Source: an uncultured Flavobacteriales bacterium (lineage in GTDB: Bacteria; Bacteroidota; Bacteroidia; Flavobacteriales; Flavobacteriaceae). From it: 61,277 bases of DNA. A model generated the notes under the pieces. That model had not been told where the DNA came from. It saw nothing but the letters and a program-made list of their open reading frames with translations, and ran no database searches. Within the stretch, counting starts at the first letter, position 1; the number at the start of each line of letters is the position of its first letter. Of the stretch, positions 9,944-18,605 are shown piece after piece. A program made the position numbers and the translations under genes. The stretch lies in NCBI GenBank assembly GCA_913058295.1, contig CAJXRD010000013.1, positions 1 to 61,277 on the forward strand. Reading direction: 5' to 3'.

Positions 9944-11731
9944 ATGAAGGTCAAAAAAATAATTTCGATTTTATTTTTAGTATTTTTTTTTCGAATTGGA
10001 TTTTCCCAAGAAAAAAGATTAATTGACTCCATTAATGGGATTACAATTCAGAATGTTTCTATATCACAGGATTCCTTAGTTCTTCTTTTTCAGAAAAATA
10101 TAAAAGATTCAGAAACCTTAAATTATATTATTGGGGAAGCAGATGCTTTGGCAAAATTATCTTTGGTATATTATTATCAAGGAAATTATAAAGAAAATGT
10201 AAGCTTAATTTTAGAGGCAATTAATCTTTATGAAACTTTAGAACTATATTCAAAAGTCGCTAGTAATTATGGTGAATTAGGTTACCAAATGAAACGGCGA
10301 GATTTTCAAAAGGCTCATTTTTATATGCAAAAAGGGATAAAACTAGCAGAGCAATATAGGGATGAAGATGTTTTAAAGAATATCTATAATAATTATGGAG
10401 TTTTAAAAGAAATGAATAATGAGCTAGACAGTGCATTATATTATTATAAAAAAAGTTTAGTAATAAAAGAAAAACAAGGAGATGATTTTGGAATTCCTTA
10501 TAGCGAGAGTAATATTGGAGGGGTTTATTTTCTTAAAAAGGACTATAAGAGAGCGTTAAATCAATTTGAAAAATCTATAGATAAAAGAATAGAATTAAAC
10601 GATTCTATTGGTATTTCAGAAAACATCACACAAATTGGAGAGGTTTATGTAAATGAAGAAAAGTATTATAAAGCAATCGAAACATTTAAAAGATCTAATC
10701 GTATTGCTTCCGTAAAAGAATACAAATTTTTAATCCAGTATAACTATAAAAATATTGCCGAAGCTTTTAAAAAATTAAATATTTTAGATTCTGCTTTTTA
10801 CTATTACGAAGAGTATATTCTGATTAAGGATAATATTACCAGTTTAAATGTAGAAAAAGAAATTGCATCGCTTACCATTGAATTTGAGACAGAAAAAAAG
10901 GAAAAAGAGATCTTACAACAAAGAGCATTGCTTGCAGAAAAAGACTTGCAAGTAAGAAAAAAGAATTACATCATTTATGGGTCTCTTGGCTTGGCTATTA
11001 TTCTAGGTTTAATAGGCTATTTGGTATATAATCAACAAAAGCTAAAGAATCGACAACTCCAAAAGGAAAGCGAATTAAAAACCGCTTTGGCAAGAATTGA
11101 AACACAAAACAGATTGCAGGAACAACGTTTAAGAATCTCGAGAGATTTACATGACAATATTGGTTCGCAACTTACTTTTATTATTTCGAGTATCGATAAT
11201 CTAAAATATGGGTTTAAAGATATGAGCGAAAAACTTTCGGATAAACTTCAAGGTATTAGCTCTTTTACAACCCAAACTATTTATGAGCTTCGGGATACGA
11301 TTTGGGCGATGAATAAAAACAACATCACATTCGAAGACCTTCAATCTAGGATTACTAATTTTATCGATAATGCAAAAGTGGCTTCAGAAGAAACGACATT
11401 TTCATTTGTAATAAGAAAGGAGGTATCGCAAGAGCATACATTTACATCAGTACAAGGAATGAATATATATCGCATCATCCAAGAGGGGGTAAACAATGCG
11501 ATTAAATATGCAAAGGCTTCCCAGGTAGAAGTGAAGATTTCAGAAAATAAGGGCTTTCATATTAATATTTCTGATAATGGTATTGGTTTTGCTGAAGATC
11601 AAGTAGCGCTAGGAAACGGAATTAATAATATGAGAAAGCGTGCAAGAGATTTAAAAGGAAGTATCGATATTATTTCCGAAGTTAAAAAAGGAACGACCAT
11701 TAGTGTAATAATTCCTCAAAGTAATGTTTAA
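9944..11731 (+). CDS. TPR-containing sensor histidine kinase (NarL-type partner)
   Basis: The 595-aa protein starts with a signal peptide ending in GFSQ, followed by tetratricopeptide-like repeats (about 60-300; pairs such as NNYGVLKEMN, SNIGGVYFLK), a coiled coil (about 310-335) and one transmembrane helix (about 340-361). The cytoplasmic part has a HisKA_3 dimerisation helix with phospho-acceptor His403 in RDLHDNIGSQL and a HATPase domain with the N-box EGVNNAIKYAKA and DNGIGF. The periplasmic TPR domain presumably senses a protein or envelope signal. The response regulator gene follows after 80 bp behind its own dyad promoter. Confidence 0.95.
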   Translation: MKVKKIISILFLVFFFRIGFSQEKRLIDSINGITIQNVSISQDSLVLLFQKNIKDSETLNYIIGEADALAKLSLVYYYQGNYKENVSLILEAINLYETLELYSKVASNYGELGYQMKRRDFQKAHFYMQKGIKLAEQYRDEDVLKNIYNNYGVLKEMNNELDSALYYYKKSLVIKEKQGDDFGIPYSESNIGGVYFLKKDYKRALNQFEKSIDKRIELNDSIGISENITQIGEVYVNEEKYYKAIETFKRSNRIASVKEYKFLIQYNYKNIAEAFKKLNILDSAFYYYEEYILIKDNITSLNVEKEIASLTIEFETEKKEKEILQQRALLAEKDLQVRKKNYIIYGSLGLAIILGLIGYLVYNQQKLKNRQLQKESELKTALARIETQNRLQEQRLRISRDLHDNIGSQLTFIISSIDNLKYGFKDMSEKLSDKLQGISSFTTQTIYELRDTIWAMNKNNITFEDLQSRITNFIDNAKVASEETTFSFVIRKEVSQEHTFTSVQGMNIYRIIQEGVNNAIKYAKASQVEVKISENKGFHINISDNGIGFAEDQVALGNGINNMRKRARDLKGSIDIISEVKKGTTISVIIPQSNV

Positions 11732-11735
11732 TTTT

Positions 11736-11783
11736 ATACGTCAATTGCCGTATTTTATTTTAAAAGGGATAAAAGTATTTTAG
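11736..11783 (+). promoter_or_regulatory. CAATTG dyad operator C plus promoter of the response regulator gene
   Basis: ATACGTCAATTGCCGTAT (11736-11753) has perfect arms ATACG/CGTAT and core CAATTG. A degenerate -33 (TATTT, 11751-11755) is followed by exactly 20 bp and then TATTTTAG (11776-11783), a 7/8 match to TAnnTTTG. The response regulator ATG is at 11812. This fits autoregulation by the encoded LuxR-type protein, which is inference. Confidence 0.68.
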
Positions 11784-11811
11784 AGAATCTCATTTTTTCT
11801 AACAAAATAAT

Positions 11812-12462
11812 ATGAATATAAAAGTTGCCATAGTAGACGATAATTCTTTTTTAATAAGCGCGATAAAGGAAAAGCTTTCTTTTTTTGAGGATATTTTAAT
11901 AAAGCATACCTCTTTAAATGGAAGTGACTTATTAACCAAATTGGAGGACAATCACATTATTGATGTTATTTTAATGGATATAGAAATGCCGGTACTCAAT
12001 GGTATTGAAACTACTCAAATATTAAAGCAAAAATATCCACAGATCAAGATAATCATGTTAACGGCATTCGATAATGATGAGAATATTTTTAATGCGATTA
12101 AGGCTGGAGCTGATGGTTATTTGCTGAAAGAAATTAAACCAGAAGATTTACACAATGGGATTTTAGAAACCCTAAATGGTGGCGCTGCAATGAATCCTTC
12201 TATTGCTTTAAAAACCTTAAAATTACTTCGGAACCCAATCAATATTAGTAACCCTAAAGACCAAGAAATTATTTCGCTATCTAAAAGAGAAGTAGAGGTT
12301 TTGGAACAATTAAGCAAAGGTCTAAGTTATACTGCAATTGCCGAAAATTTATTTTTATCGCCTAGTACGGTAAGAAAACATATAGAGAACATCTACAAAA
12401 AACTGCAAGTGCACAGTAAAATAGAGGCTGTACAAAAAGCCAAAGATCACAATATCATCTAA
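11812..12462 (+). CDS. NarL/FixJ-type response regulator with LuxR HTH
   Basis: The 216-aa protein has a receiver domain (about 1-120) with acidic pair Asp9-Asp10, phospho-acceptor Asp56 in LMDIEMPVLNG, and Lys in GYLLKEIKP. After a linker the LuxR-type HTH begins at LSKREVEVLEQLSKGLSYTAIA and ends with STVRKHIENIYKKLQVHSK. All phosphorylation residues are intact, unlike the regulator at 35564. It follows the TPR histidine kinase and should be its partner. The dyad in front of it, in front of the kinase operon and in front of the lipoprotein is a good candidate for its binding site. Confidence 0.95.
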   Translation: MNIKVAIVDDNSFLISAIKEKLSFFEDILIKHTSLNGSDLLTKLEDNHIIDVILMDIEMPVLNGIETTQILKQKYPQIKIIMLTAFDNDENIFNAIKAGADGYLLKEIKPEDLHNGILETLNGGAAMNPSIALKTLKLLRNPINISNPKDQEIISLSKREVEVLEQLSKGLSYTAIAENLFLSPSTVRKHIENIYKKLQVHSKIEAVQKAKDHNII

Positions 12463-12576
12463 ATAGTGTAAAGAAAATTCAAAGCCATTTTATGGCAAAA
12501 TAATGCTTGAAACTATGAGGCTAATGGCTATCATTTTATTTCTATATTTGGATTTTTAATTTTTTAAAATAGCCCC

Positions 12577-13209
12577 ATGAAATTATTTGCAACAATCCTC
12601 TTATTTTTCACTTTTAGTTTAACAGTCCAAGCGCAATGCACCGGTGACTGTAAAAACGGTTTAGGAACCTATAAATGGAGCGATGGCGATATGTATAAAG
12701 GCGAATGGGAAAACGGAAAGTTTCACGGTAAAGGAGAGTATTTTTATAGCAATGGCTCCAAGTTTGTGGGTGCTTATAAAAACGGTAAAAAACATGGTCA
12801 AGGTCTTTTTATAAAACCAAATGGCGATAAGTACGAAGGTACTTGGGAGCTAGGCAAACGAACTGTAAAAATAAATACCACTAAGAAAACTTGGCTTCTT
12901 GGAAACTGGGAAGGAAAAGGATATGAGGACAATGGAGAAACTTGGCAGGTTGTTTTAAATTATAAAAACACAAACGAAATTAAAATATCATACCCTAGTT
13001 TTCCTTGTAGTGGTACTTGGGTTTTCGATAAAGAAAATGAGACTCAAATATACTTTACTGAAAAAATTACCAAGGGGCAAAGCAAATGCAGACCTGGGAA
13101 TAGAATTATCATTGAAAAAGCCTATAAAGACCAAGACGATATTATGGGAGTTTATTTTTTTGAAGGAAAAAAACAAGTGGCTTCTGCCAATATTGTAAAA
13201 CAAAAATAG
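12577..13209 (+). CDS. MORN repeat protein with signal peptide
   Basis: This 210-aa protein has a signal peptide ending in VQAQ, then three MORN repeats (about 25-95; pattern YKGEWENGKFHGKGEYFY, FVGAYKNGKKHGQGLF, YEGTWELGKR). A separate C-terminal domain (about 105-210) has three Cys residues and a WLLGNWEGKGY opening. MORN repeats usually mediate protein or lipid contacts; no enzymatic domain is visible. The predicted location is the periplasm or outer membrane. A weak hairpin (GCCAT/ATGGC near 12481-12495) lies upstream, and a strong bidirectional terminator separates it from metK. Confidence 0.88.
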   Translation: MKLFATILLFFTFSLTVQAQCTGDCKNGLGTYKWSDGDMYKGEWENGKFHGKGEYFYSNGSKFVGAYKNGKKHGQGLFIKPNGDKYEGTWELGKRTVKINTTKKTWLLGNWEGKGYEDNGETWQVVLNYKNTNEIKISYPSFPCSGTWVFDKENETQIYFTEKITKGQSKCRPGNRIIIEKAYKDQDDIMGVYFFEGKKQVASANIVKQK

Positions 13210-13252
13210 AAGTTTTAATTATGGGCTAGAGCCTTCGAATTTAAGCCTTACC

Positions 13253-13287
13253 AAAAATAACGCCTCCAATTAGGAGGCGTTATTTTT
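13253..13287. terminator. Bidirectional terminator between the MORN gene and metK
   Basis: AAAAATAACGCCTCC (13253-13267) and GGAGGCGTTATTTTT (13273-13287) form a perfect 15-bp stem with a 5-nt loop, with A tract and T tract on opposite sides. It can terminate both convergent genes. Confidence 0.95.
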
Positions 13288-13300
13288 ATGTAATATTTGA

Positions 13301-14554
13301 TTATAGGTGGAATGCTTTTTTAACATCCTCTACAAAATCTAATTTTTCCCAAGTAAAAGTTTCTACTTCTTTGGTAAGTGTTTTACCATCTGCTGCATGG
13401 AAGGTTAATGTTTTAACTTCTGATTCTCTTCCCATATGTCCATAAGAAGCAGTTTCAGAATAAATAGGATTTCTAAGTTTTAAACGAGATTCAATAGCCG
13501 CTGGGCGCATATCGAAAAGTTCTTCTACTATTTTTGAAATCTCACTATCTGTCATTGCTACTTTTGAGCTATTGTAAGTAACTACGTTTATAGAAGTTGG
13601 CTTCGCTACCCCAATGGCATAACTTACCTGTACTAAAATCTCATCACAAACACCTGCTGCAACCATGTTTTTAGCAATATGCCTCGAAGCATAAGCTGCG
13701 CTACGATCTACCTTACTAGGATCTTTACCGCTAAAGGCTCCACCACCGTGAGCACCTTTTCCACCGTAAGTATCTACTATAATTTTTCTACCCGTTAAAC
13801 CGGTATCTCCATGAGGTCCACCGATAACAAATTTCCCAGTTGGGTTGATATGGTAAGTAATGTCGTCGTTAAACAATTCTTGTATTTCTGGAGATAATTT
13901 GGCAACCACTCTAGGTATTAATTGCGTAACTAAATCCGATTTTATTTTAGCCAACATTTTTTCATCTTCATCAAAATCATCATGTTGTGTAGAAATTACA
14001 ATCGTATCGATACGTTGTGGTTTGTTATCGTCACTATATTCTATGGTAACCTGACTTTTTGCATCTGGTCTCAAATAAGAGATTTCTTTATTCTCTCTAC
14101 GTATTGCAGCTAATTCTATAAGAATGCGATGGCTTAAATCTAGAGCCAAAGGCATATAGTTTTTGGTTTCGTTGGTAGCATAACCAAACATCATTCCTTG
14201 GTCACCTGCACCTTGTTCTTCACCTTCTGCACGATCTACTCCCTGATTGATATCTGAAGATTGTTCGTGAATGGAAGAAAATACACCACAAGAATTTCCA
14301 TCAAACATATATTCGCTCTTGGTATAGCCAATCTTATTGATGACATCTCTAGCAATTTTCTGAACATCTAAATAGGTATTGCTTTTAACTTCTCCCGCTA
14401 AAACTACTTGGCCGGTGGTAACTAAAGTTTCACAAGCAATTTTAGATTGTGGATCGAATGCTAAAAAATGATCTACTAATGCATCACTAATTTGATCTGC
14501 TACTTTGTCTGGATGTCCTTCAGAAACACTTTCTGAAGTAAATAAATATGCCAT
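13301..14554 (-). CDS. metK: S-adenosylmethionine synthetase
   Basis: MetK makes SAM from methionine and ATP. The 417-aa protein carries the family signatures: N-terminal [19 protein letters not shown], the ATP-binding [12 protein letters not shown], and the P-loop-like [16 protein letters not shown]. Length and motifs are typical. The gene is monocistronic, bounded downstream by the strong terminator at 13253. The 5' leader (about 14555-14692 on this strand) holds a SAM-II-type aptamer, which gives a direct product-feedback control. Confidence 0.98.
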   Translation of the reverse strand: MAYLFTSESVSEGHPDKVADQISDALVDHFLAFDPQSKIACETLVTTGQVVLAGEVKSNTYLDVQKIARDVINKIGYTKSEYMFDGNSCGVFSSIHEQSSDINQGVDRAEGEEQGAGDQGMMFGYATNETKNYMPLALDLSHRILIELAAIRRENKEISYLRPDAKSQVTIEYSDDNKPQRIDTIVISTQHDDFDEDEKMLAKIKSDLVTQLIPRVVAKLSPEIQELFNDDITYHINPTGKFVIGGPHGDTGLTGRKIIVDTYGGKGAHGGGAFSGKDPSKVDRSAAYASRHIAKNMVAAGVCDEILVQVSYAIGVAKPTSINVVTYNSSKVAMTDSEISKIVEELFDMRPAAIESRLKLRNPIYSETASYGHMGRESEVKTLTFHAADGKTLTKEVETFTWEKLDFVEDVKKAFHL

Positions 14555-14636
14555 ATATTAAATTAAAATAATATTATTAATCATGTATTTGACGAAAGCT
14601 ACTAAGGAAAATTACTTCTTATAATAAAAAATAATA

Positions 14637-14692
14637 AAACTGTCTTTAGCATTTTTGATGAGGTTGCAATCAGTCAAATTAGTCCTCTTTTG
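14637..14692 (-). promoter_or_regulatory. SAM-II-type riboswitch in the metK leader
   Basis: Reading the minus strand, a P1 stem GAGG/CCTC (14687-14684 with 14663-14660) encloses a loop containing ATTTGACTGATTGCAA, followed by AAAATGCTAAAG. This matches the SAM-II layout (loop ending in UUGCAA, then the conserved UGCUAAA segment). The pseudoknot is also present: GACTG in the loop can pair with CAGTT (14642-14638). Known SAM-II elements control Met/SAM genes, so the position before metK fits. About 80 nt of AT-rich leader separate it from the ATG, and no terminator is obvious, so control of translation initiation is possible. Confidence 0.8.
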
Positions 14693-14823
14693 AGAGCACA
14701 AATGTACACTTTTTCATAAAAACAATTCTAATTTTATTAAAAGCATATTTTTCTATAATTGATGGGGTGTTAATTATAAAAAAAATATAAAATAAGGGAT
14801 GAAAATGATTTATAGGTTTAGAT

Positions 14824-14831
14824 TATATTTG
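14824..14831 (+). promoter_or_regulatory. -7 element of the duplicated lipid-modification cassette
   Basis: TATATTTG matches TAnnTTTG exactly and lies 20 bp before the ATG at 14852. A clear -33 element is not seen. The four genes that follow have gaps of 6, 28 and 9 bp and are probably all read from here. Confidence 0.55.
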
Positions 14832-14851
14832 TGCACTTGTAAAAAATAATA

Positions 14852-15952
14852 ATGAAGCAAAGCTTTCTTATATGCTGTTTTTTAGTCTTAGGTTTTAGTG
14901 TTTTTTCACAAGAAGAAAATACGGAAACATTCACTATTGATGCTAATTATTTTTACGGAAGTATTCTATTACATAATAAAGATATTGCACATCTTATTAC
15001 GAAACATCCAGAAGGATTTATTGTTGGTTATAATAAAAAAACCTTTGGAGATTTACGTTGGCAACAAGAGTATAATTACCCAGATTGGGGGTTTTCTACC
15101 GTTTTTCATAATTCTAAAAACAATACTTTAGGCAATAATATAGGGGTATATGCACATTTAAATTTTTATTTTTTTAAAAGGAATTTACAATTTAGAGTTG
15201 CACAGGGAATAGCTTATAATAACAATCCTTTTGACTTAGAAACGAACATTAAAAACAATGCCTATGGGAGTCATTTATTAAGTTCGACCTATGTATTATT
15301 AAATTACTCTAAAGAAAATATTTTTAAAAATATAGGGGTTCAAGTGGGTTTAACTTTTATGCATTATTCCAATGCAAGTGTTACTGCTCCTAATACTAGT
15401 ACCAATACTTTAGCATTTAATGTTGGCCTTAATTATAAATTAAATAATGAAGCGCCCAGAAAGTTTATTCAGGATACTACCTATTCAAAAATTAAAGAGC
15501 CTATAAAATTTAATGTTGTTTTAAGAGGCGGCATCAATGAAGGGGATTATTTAAACTTAGGGCAACAGCCATTTTTAGTTGTTTCTGCATATGCGGATAA
15601 ACGCATAGGATATAAAAGCACCTTAACTTTTGGGGCAGATGTTTTCTTTTCTAAAGCTCTAGAAAAAGAAATCGAATATATTGCAGCGGCATTTCCAAGT
15701 TTTGGTGTGTCTGGGGACGAAGATTATAAACGTGTGGGCTTATTTGTAGGTCACGATTTGCATATTAATAAATTTGCTGTAGTGGCGCAATTGGGATATT
15801 ATGTTTATTATCCCTATGAATTTGAAGGGAGAATTTACGAGCGAATCGGCTTAAAATATTTTATAAATAAAAAGCTTTTTGCAGCGATAACCTTAAAAGC
15901 CCATGGGGCAAAAGCGGAAGCGGTAGAGTTTGGTATAGGCTATCGATTTTAA
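14852..15952 (+). CDS. Acyloxyacyl hydrolase / lipid A deacylase-like outer membrane protein, copy 1
   Basis: The 366-aa protein has a signal peptide ending in VFSQ and a beta-barrel pattern of alternating hydrophobic strands with aromatic girdles and a terminal Phe. The motif FMHYSNAS (His171, Ser173) matches the PagL-type catalytic His-x-Ser-Asn of outer membrane lipid A 3-O-deacylases. It is longer than classical PagL, as usual for the Bacteroidota acyloxyacyl hydrolase family. It is followed 6 bp later by a head-GIN lipoprotein; the same pair is repeated immediately downstream. Probable role: trimming of lipid A acyl chains at the outer membrane. The exact substrate is not established. 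Confidence 0.85.
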   Translation: MKQSFLICCFLVLGFSVFSQEENTETFTIDANYFYGSILLHNKDIAHLITKHPEGFIVGYNKKTFGDLRWQQEYNYPDWGFSTVFHNSKNNTLGNNIGVYAHLNFYFFKRNLQFRVAQGIAYNNNPFDLETNIKNNAYGSHLLSSTYVLLNYSKENIFKNIGVQVGLTFMHYSNASVTAPNTSTNTLAFNVGLNYKLNNEAPRKFIQDTTYSKIKEPIKFNVVLRGGINEGDYLNLGQQPFLVVSAYADKRIGYKSTLTFGADVFFSKALEKEIEYIAAAFPSFGVSGDEDYKRVGLFVGHDLHINKFAVVAQLGYYVYYPYEFEGRIYERIGLKYFINKKLFAAITLKAHGAKAEAVEFGIGYRF

Positions 15953-15958
15953 AAAAAA

Positions 15959-16714
15959 ATGAAAAAAATAATATACATAACAATTCTGTTTTTGGTACTT
16001 GCTTCTTGCGAAATAGATAATGTATCCGATTGTTTTCAATCTACGGGGTCGATTATTTTAACTGAAATAGAAGTAGAATCTTTTACAAAATTAAGATTTG
16101 AGAATGATATTTCCGTAGTTCTAAAACAAGACTCAATTCAAAAAGTGGTAATAGAAACTGGAGAAAACTTACTGAGTAATATTGAGGTGAAAGTGGAAGA
16201 CGGTGTGTTAATTATAAAGGATAATCATGGCTGTAGTCTTAGCCGAGAATATGAAGTTACAAAAGCTTATATAAGTGTTCCTAATCTAACTGAAATAAGA
16301 AATAGTTCTCCAAGGGATATTAGAAGTGATGGGCTTCTTAATTTTCCAAGTTTGACATTAGTAAGTAATACAACAGGTAATATTGAGGGTTCTAATAAGA
16401 GTGGTGACTTTATACTTCAAGTAGCTTGCGAAAATTTTAGTGTCTCGGCAAATGGTCAATCCATATTTTATATAACTGGGGAAACTATAAATGCAAACCT
16501 TGTGTTTTCAGATGAATGGCCGCGATTTGAAGGGGAGAACTTTAAAATTGAAACCTTATCCATCTCCCAGCGTAGTGCTACTTATATGAAGATTTTTCCA
16601 GAAAATAAAGTGTCAGGACAAATTAGAGGAACAGGAGATGTAATTTTAGTAAACCGCCCAGATATTATAGAAGTAGAAGAATTTTTCACAGGTAGACTTA
16701 TAATCGAAGATTAG
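15959..16714 (+). CDS. Head-GIN domain lipoprotein (DUF2807 type), copy 1
   Basis: The 251-aa protein has a lipoprotein signal peptide with the lipobox ASC (Cys17). The mature part begins with a conserved SDCF motif and continues as a right-handed beta-helix-like head-GIN domain: SFTKLRFENDISVVLKQ, VVIETGENLL, VEDGVLIIKDNHGC, and a late GQIRGTGDVILVNRP. Members of this family are putative adhesin or envelope proteins of unknown function. It is paired with the upstream hydrolase gene (6 bp gap) and has a paralogue at 17853. The paralogues share signal peptide style, SDCF motif and the end EVEEFF/LFxGxLIxED. Confidence 0.85.
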   Translation: MKKIIYITILFLVLASCEIDNVSDCFQSTGSIILTEIEVESFTKLRFENDISVVLKQDSIQKVVIETGENLLSNIEVKVEDGVLIIKDNHGCSLSREYEVTKAYISVPNLTEIRNSSPRDIRSDGLLNFPSLTLVSNTTGNIEGSNKSGDFILQVACENFSVSANGQSIFYITGETINANLVFSDEWPRFEGENFKIETLSISQRSATYMKIFPENKVSGQIRGTGDVILVNRPDIIEVEEFFTGRLIIED

Positions 16715-16742
16715 TTTATATTTACGGGGTTTAAAAATTAAA

Positions 16743-17843
16743 ATGAGGCAGCCCTTACTTATCCTTTTTTCTATTTTTTTTTGTTTCTCCCTTTTTTCAC
16801 AAGAGGAGAAAAAACATTTTTCTTTAGAAGCAGATTATTTCTACGGAAACATACACGAACATAGTCCAGACATATCCCATTTAATTACAGGACACCCCAG
16901 CGGTATCTTTTTAGGCTTTAACAAAAACACATTTGGTTCTAAAGAATGGGAGCGTCAATATGGCTCTCCAGATTGGGGGTTTTCATTTATCTATCAAGAC
17001 ATGAAAGAGCCCGCTTTAGGAGAAAATTATGGTTTGTATGGGCATTATAATTTTTATCTATTAAAAAGAAATCTATTGTTTTCGGTTGGTACAGGTTTGT
17101 CTTATAATACAAATCCTTATGATTCTGAAAGTAATTTTGAAGATAATGCCTATGGAACTTCCTTATTAAGTACCACTTTTTTAAGGTTGAATTATGTAAA
17201 AAATAATATATGGAAAGGATTGGGATTTCATGCAGGATTTATGTTTGTTCATTACTCTAATGGAAATATTAAGGCTCCAAATACCAGCACCAATACTGTA
17301 GCGCTTAATGCAGGTTTAAATTATCAGCTAGATTATAAAAACCTTCCAGAATACAATAAGGAAAGGGATGGTTTAGATTATTCAGAGCGGGTTAAATATA
17401 ATTTTGTTTTTAGATATGGATGGAATGAAAGTGATGTGATTGGACTAGGTCAACATCCATTTTATGTAGTTTCAGCTTTTGCAGATAAACGATTAAATTA
17501 TAAAAGCACTGTACAGCTAGGTGCAGATGTTTTTTTTACTGAATTTTTAAAAGACTTAATTAAATATAGGTCTATTGCTTATCCAGAAGATGGGCTTACA
17601 GGAGATGAAGATTATAGAAGAATTGGAATTTTTGCTGGTCATGAATTACGATTTAATAAAGGAGCTTTTGTTTCGCAATTGGGCTATTATTTATATTGGC
17701 CTTATGAGTTTGAAAAAAGGGTTTATTTGCGGGTAGGTATAAAAAGGTATTTTTATAAAGATAAAATTTTTGCTGCCATTACTTTAAAATCACATTATGC
17801 ACAAGCGGAAGGAATTGAGTTTGGTATAGGAGTAAGAATATAA
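16743..17843 (+). CDS. Acyloxyacyl hydrolase / lipid A deacylase-like outer membrane protein, copy 2
   Basis: The 366-aa protein has exactly the same length as copy 1 and is colinear with it. It has a signal peptide ending in LFSQ, the catalytic-type motif FVHYSNGN (His170, Ser172), the shared segment KAPNTSTNTVALNAGLNY and the shared C-terminal EFGIG. Divergence is moderate, so the duplication is not recent. The active-site motif is intact in both copies, so neither looks like a pseudogene. It starts 28 bp after copy 1 of the GIN lipoprotein and is followed by its own GIN partner. Confidence 0.85.
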   Translation: MRQPLLILFSIFFCFSLFSQEEKKHFSLEADYFYGNIHEHSPDISHLITGHPSGIFLGFNKNTFGSKEWERQYGSPDWGFSFIYQDMKEPALGENYGLYGHYNFYLLKRNLLFSVGTGLSYNTNPYDSESNFEDNAYGTSLLSTTFLRLNYVKNNIWKGLGFHAGFMFVHYSNGNIKAPNTSTNTVALNAGLNYQLDYKNLPEYNKERDGLDYSERVKYNFVFRYGWNESDVIGLGQHPFYVVSAFADKRLNYKSTVQLGADVFFTEFLKDLIKYRSIAYPEDGLTGDEDYRRIGIFAGHELRFNKGAFVSQLGYYLYWPYEFEKRVYLRVGIKRYFYKDKIFAAITLKSHYAQAEGIEFGIGVRI

Positions 17844-17852
17844 TTATTTAAA

Positions 17853-18605
17853 ATGAAAAAAATAATTTACATAGCAATTGCTTTACTATTTATAGCTTGT
17901 GATTCAGAGAATGGATCCGATTGTTTTAAAAAAGAAGGAGCTATTGTTCAGCTAGATTTTGACTTAGCATCTTTTACTGAAATTGTTGTTTTTGAAGGGG
18001 TACAACTTTTTATAGAAGAAGGGCCTGAGCAAAAAGTGACTTTGGAATCTGGAGAAAATCTAATAGATGACGTTGAAGTAAAAGTTGAAGGAGCTTTGTT
18101 ATCTATAATAGATGATAATACCTGCAATTTTATACGAGATTACAATATCACTAAGGTATATGTTACTTCGCCTAATATTACTAAAATAAGAAATAGCTCA
18201 AGTATAGAAATTGCTAGTATAGGAGTTTTAAATTACCCTGAGCTAACCTTATATTCAGAAAATCACGAAAACGAAGAATACTATCATAATAACGGGGATT
18301 TTAATCTTAATTTAAATGTACAAAAACTAACAATCGCTTCTAATGGCTTTTCTACTTTTCGTATAAATGGTAATGCAGATATAGCAGATTTTGGCTTATA
18401 CTCTGGAAATACTCGAATTTTAGCAGAAAATTTAATCGTGAAAAATTTATATCTATATCATAGAAGTACCAATAAAATGTTGGTAAATCCTATAGAATCT
18501 ATCCATGGGGAAATATTTGGTATTGGTGATGTAATTGCTAAAAACAGGCCTCCAATAGTTGAAGTTGAAGAACTTTTTATGGGAAAGCTTATTTTTGAGG
18601 ATTAG
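17853..18605 (+). CDS. Head-GIN domain lipoprotein (DUF2807 type), copy 2
   Basis: The 250-aa protein is a paralogue of the gene at 15959. It has a lipobox IAC (Cys16), an early SDCF motif, VTLESGENLIDDVEVKVEG, and the C-terminal IHGEIFGIGDVIAKNRPP. It lies 9 bp after the second hydrolase copy. Its last 17 bases overlap the 3' end of gldA on the other strand, so the two transcripts are convergent and there is no room for a conventional terminator. Function unknown; probably an envelope partner of the hydrolase. Confidence 0.84.
   Translation: MKKIIYIAIALLFIACDSENGSDCFKKEGAIVQLDFDLASFTEIVVFEGVQLFIEEGPEQKVTLESGENLIDDVEVKVEGALLSIIDDNTCNFIRDYNITKVYVTSPNITKIRNSSSIEIASIGVLNYPELTLYSENHENEEYYHNNGDFNLNLNVQKLTIASNGFSTFRINGNADIADFGLYSGNTRILAENLIVKNLYLYHRSTNKMLVNPIESIHGEIFGIGDVIAKNRPPIVEVEELFMGKLIFED

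Noticed and set aside
12481-12495. GCCAT/ATGGC hairpin as terminator of the response regulator gene
   Set aside because: The stem is only 5 bp and is followed by A residues rather than a T tract on the plus strand; too weak to call.
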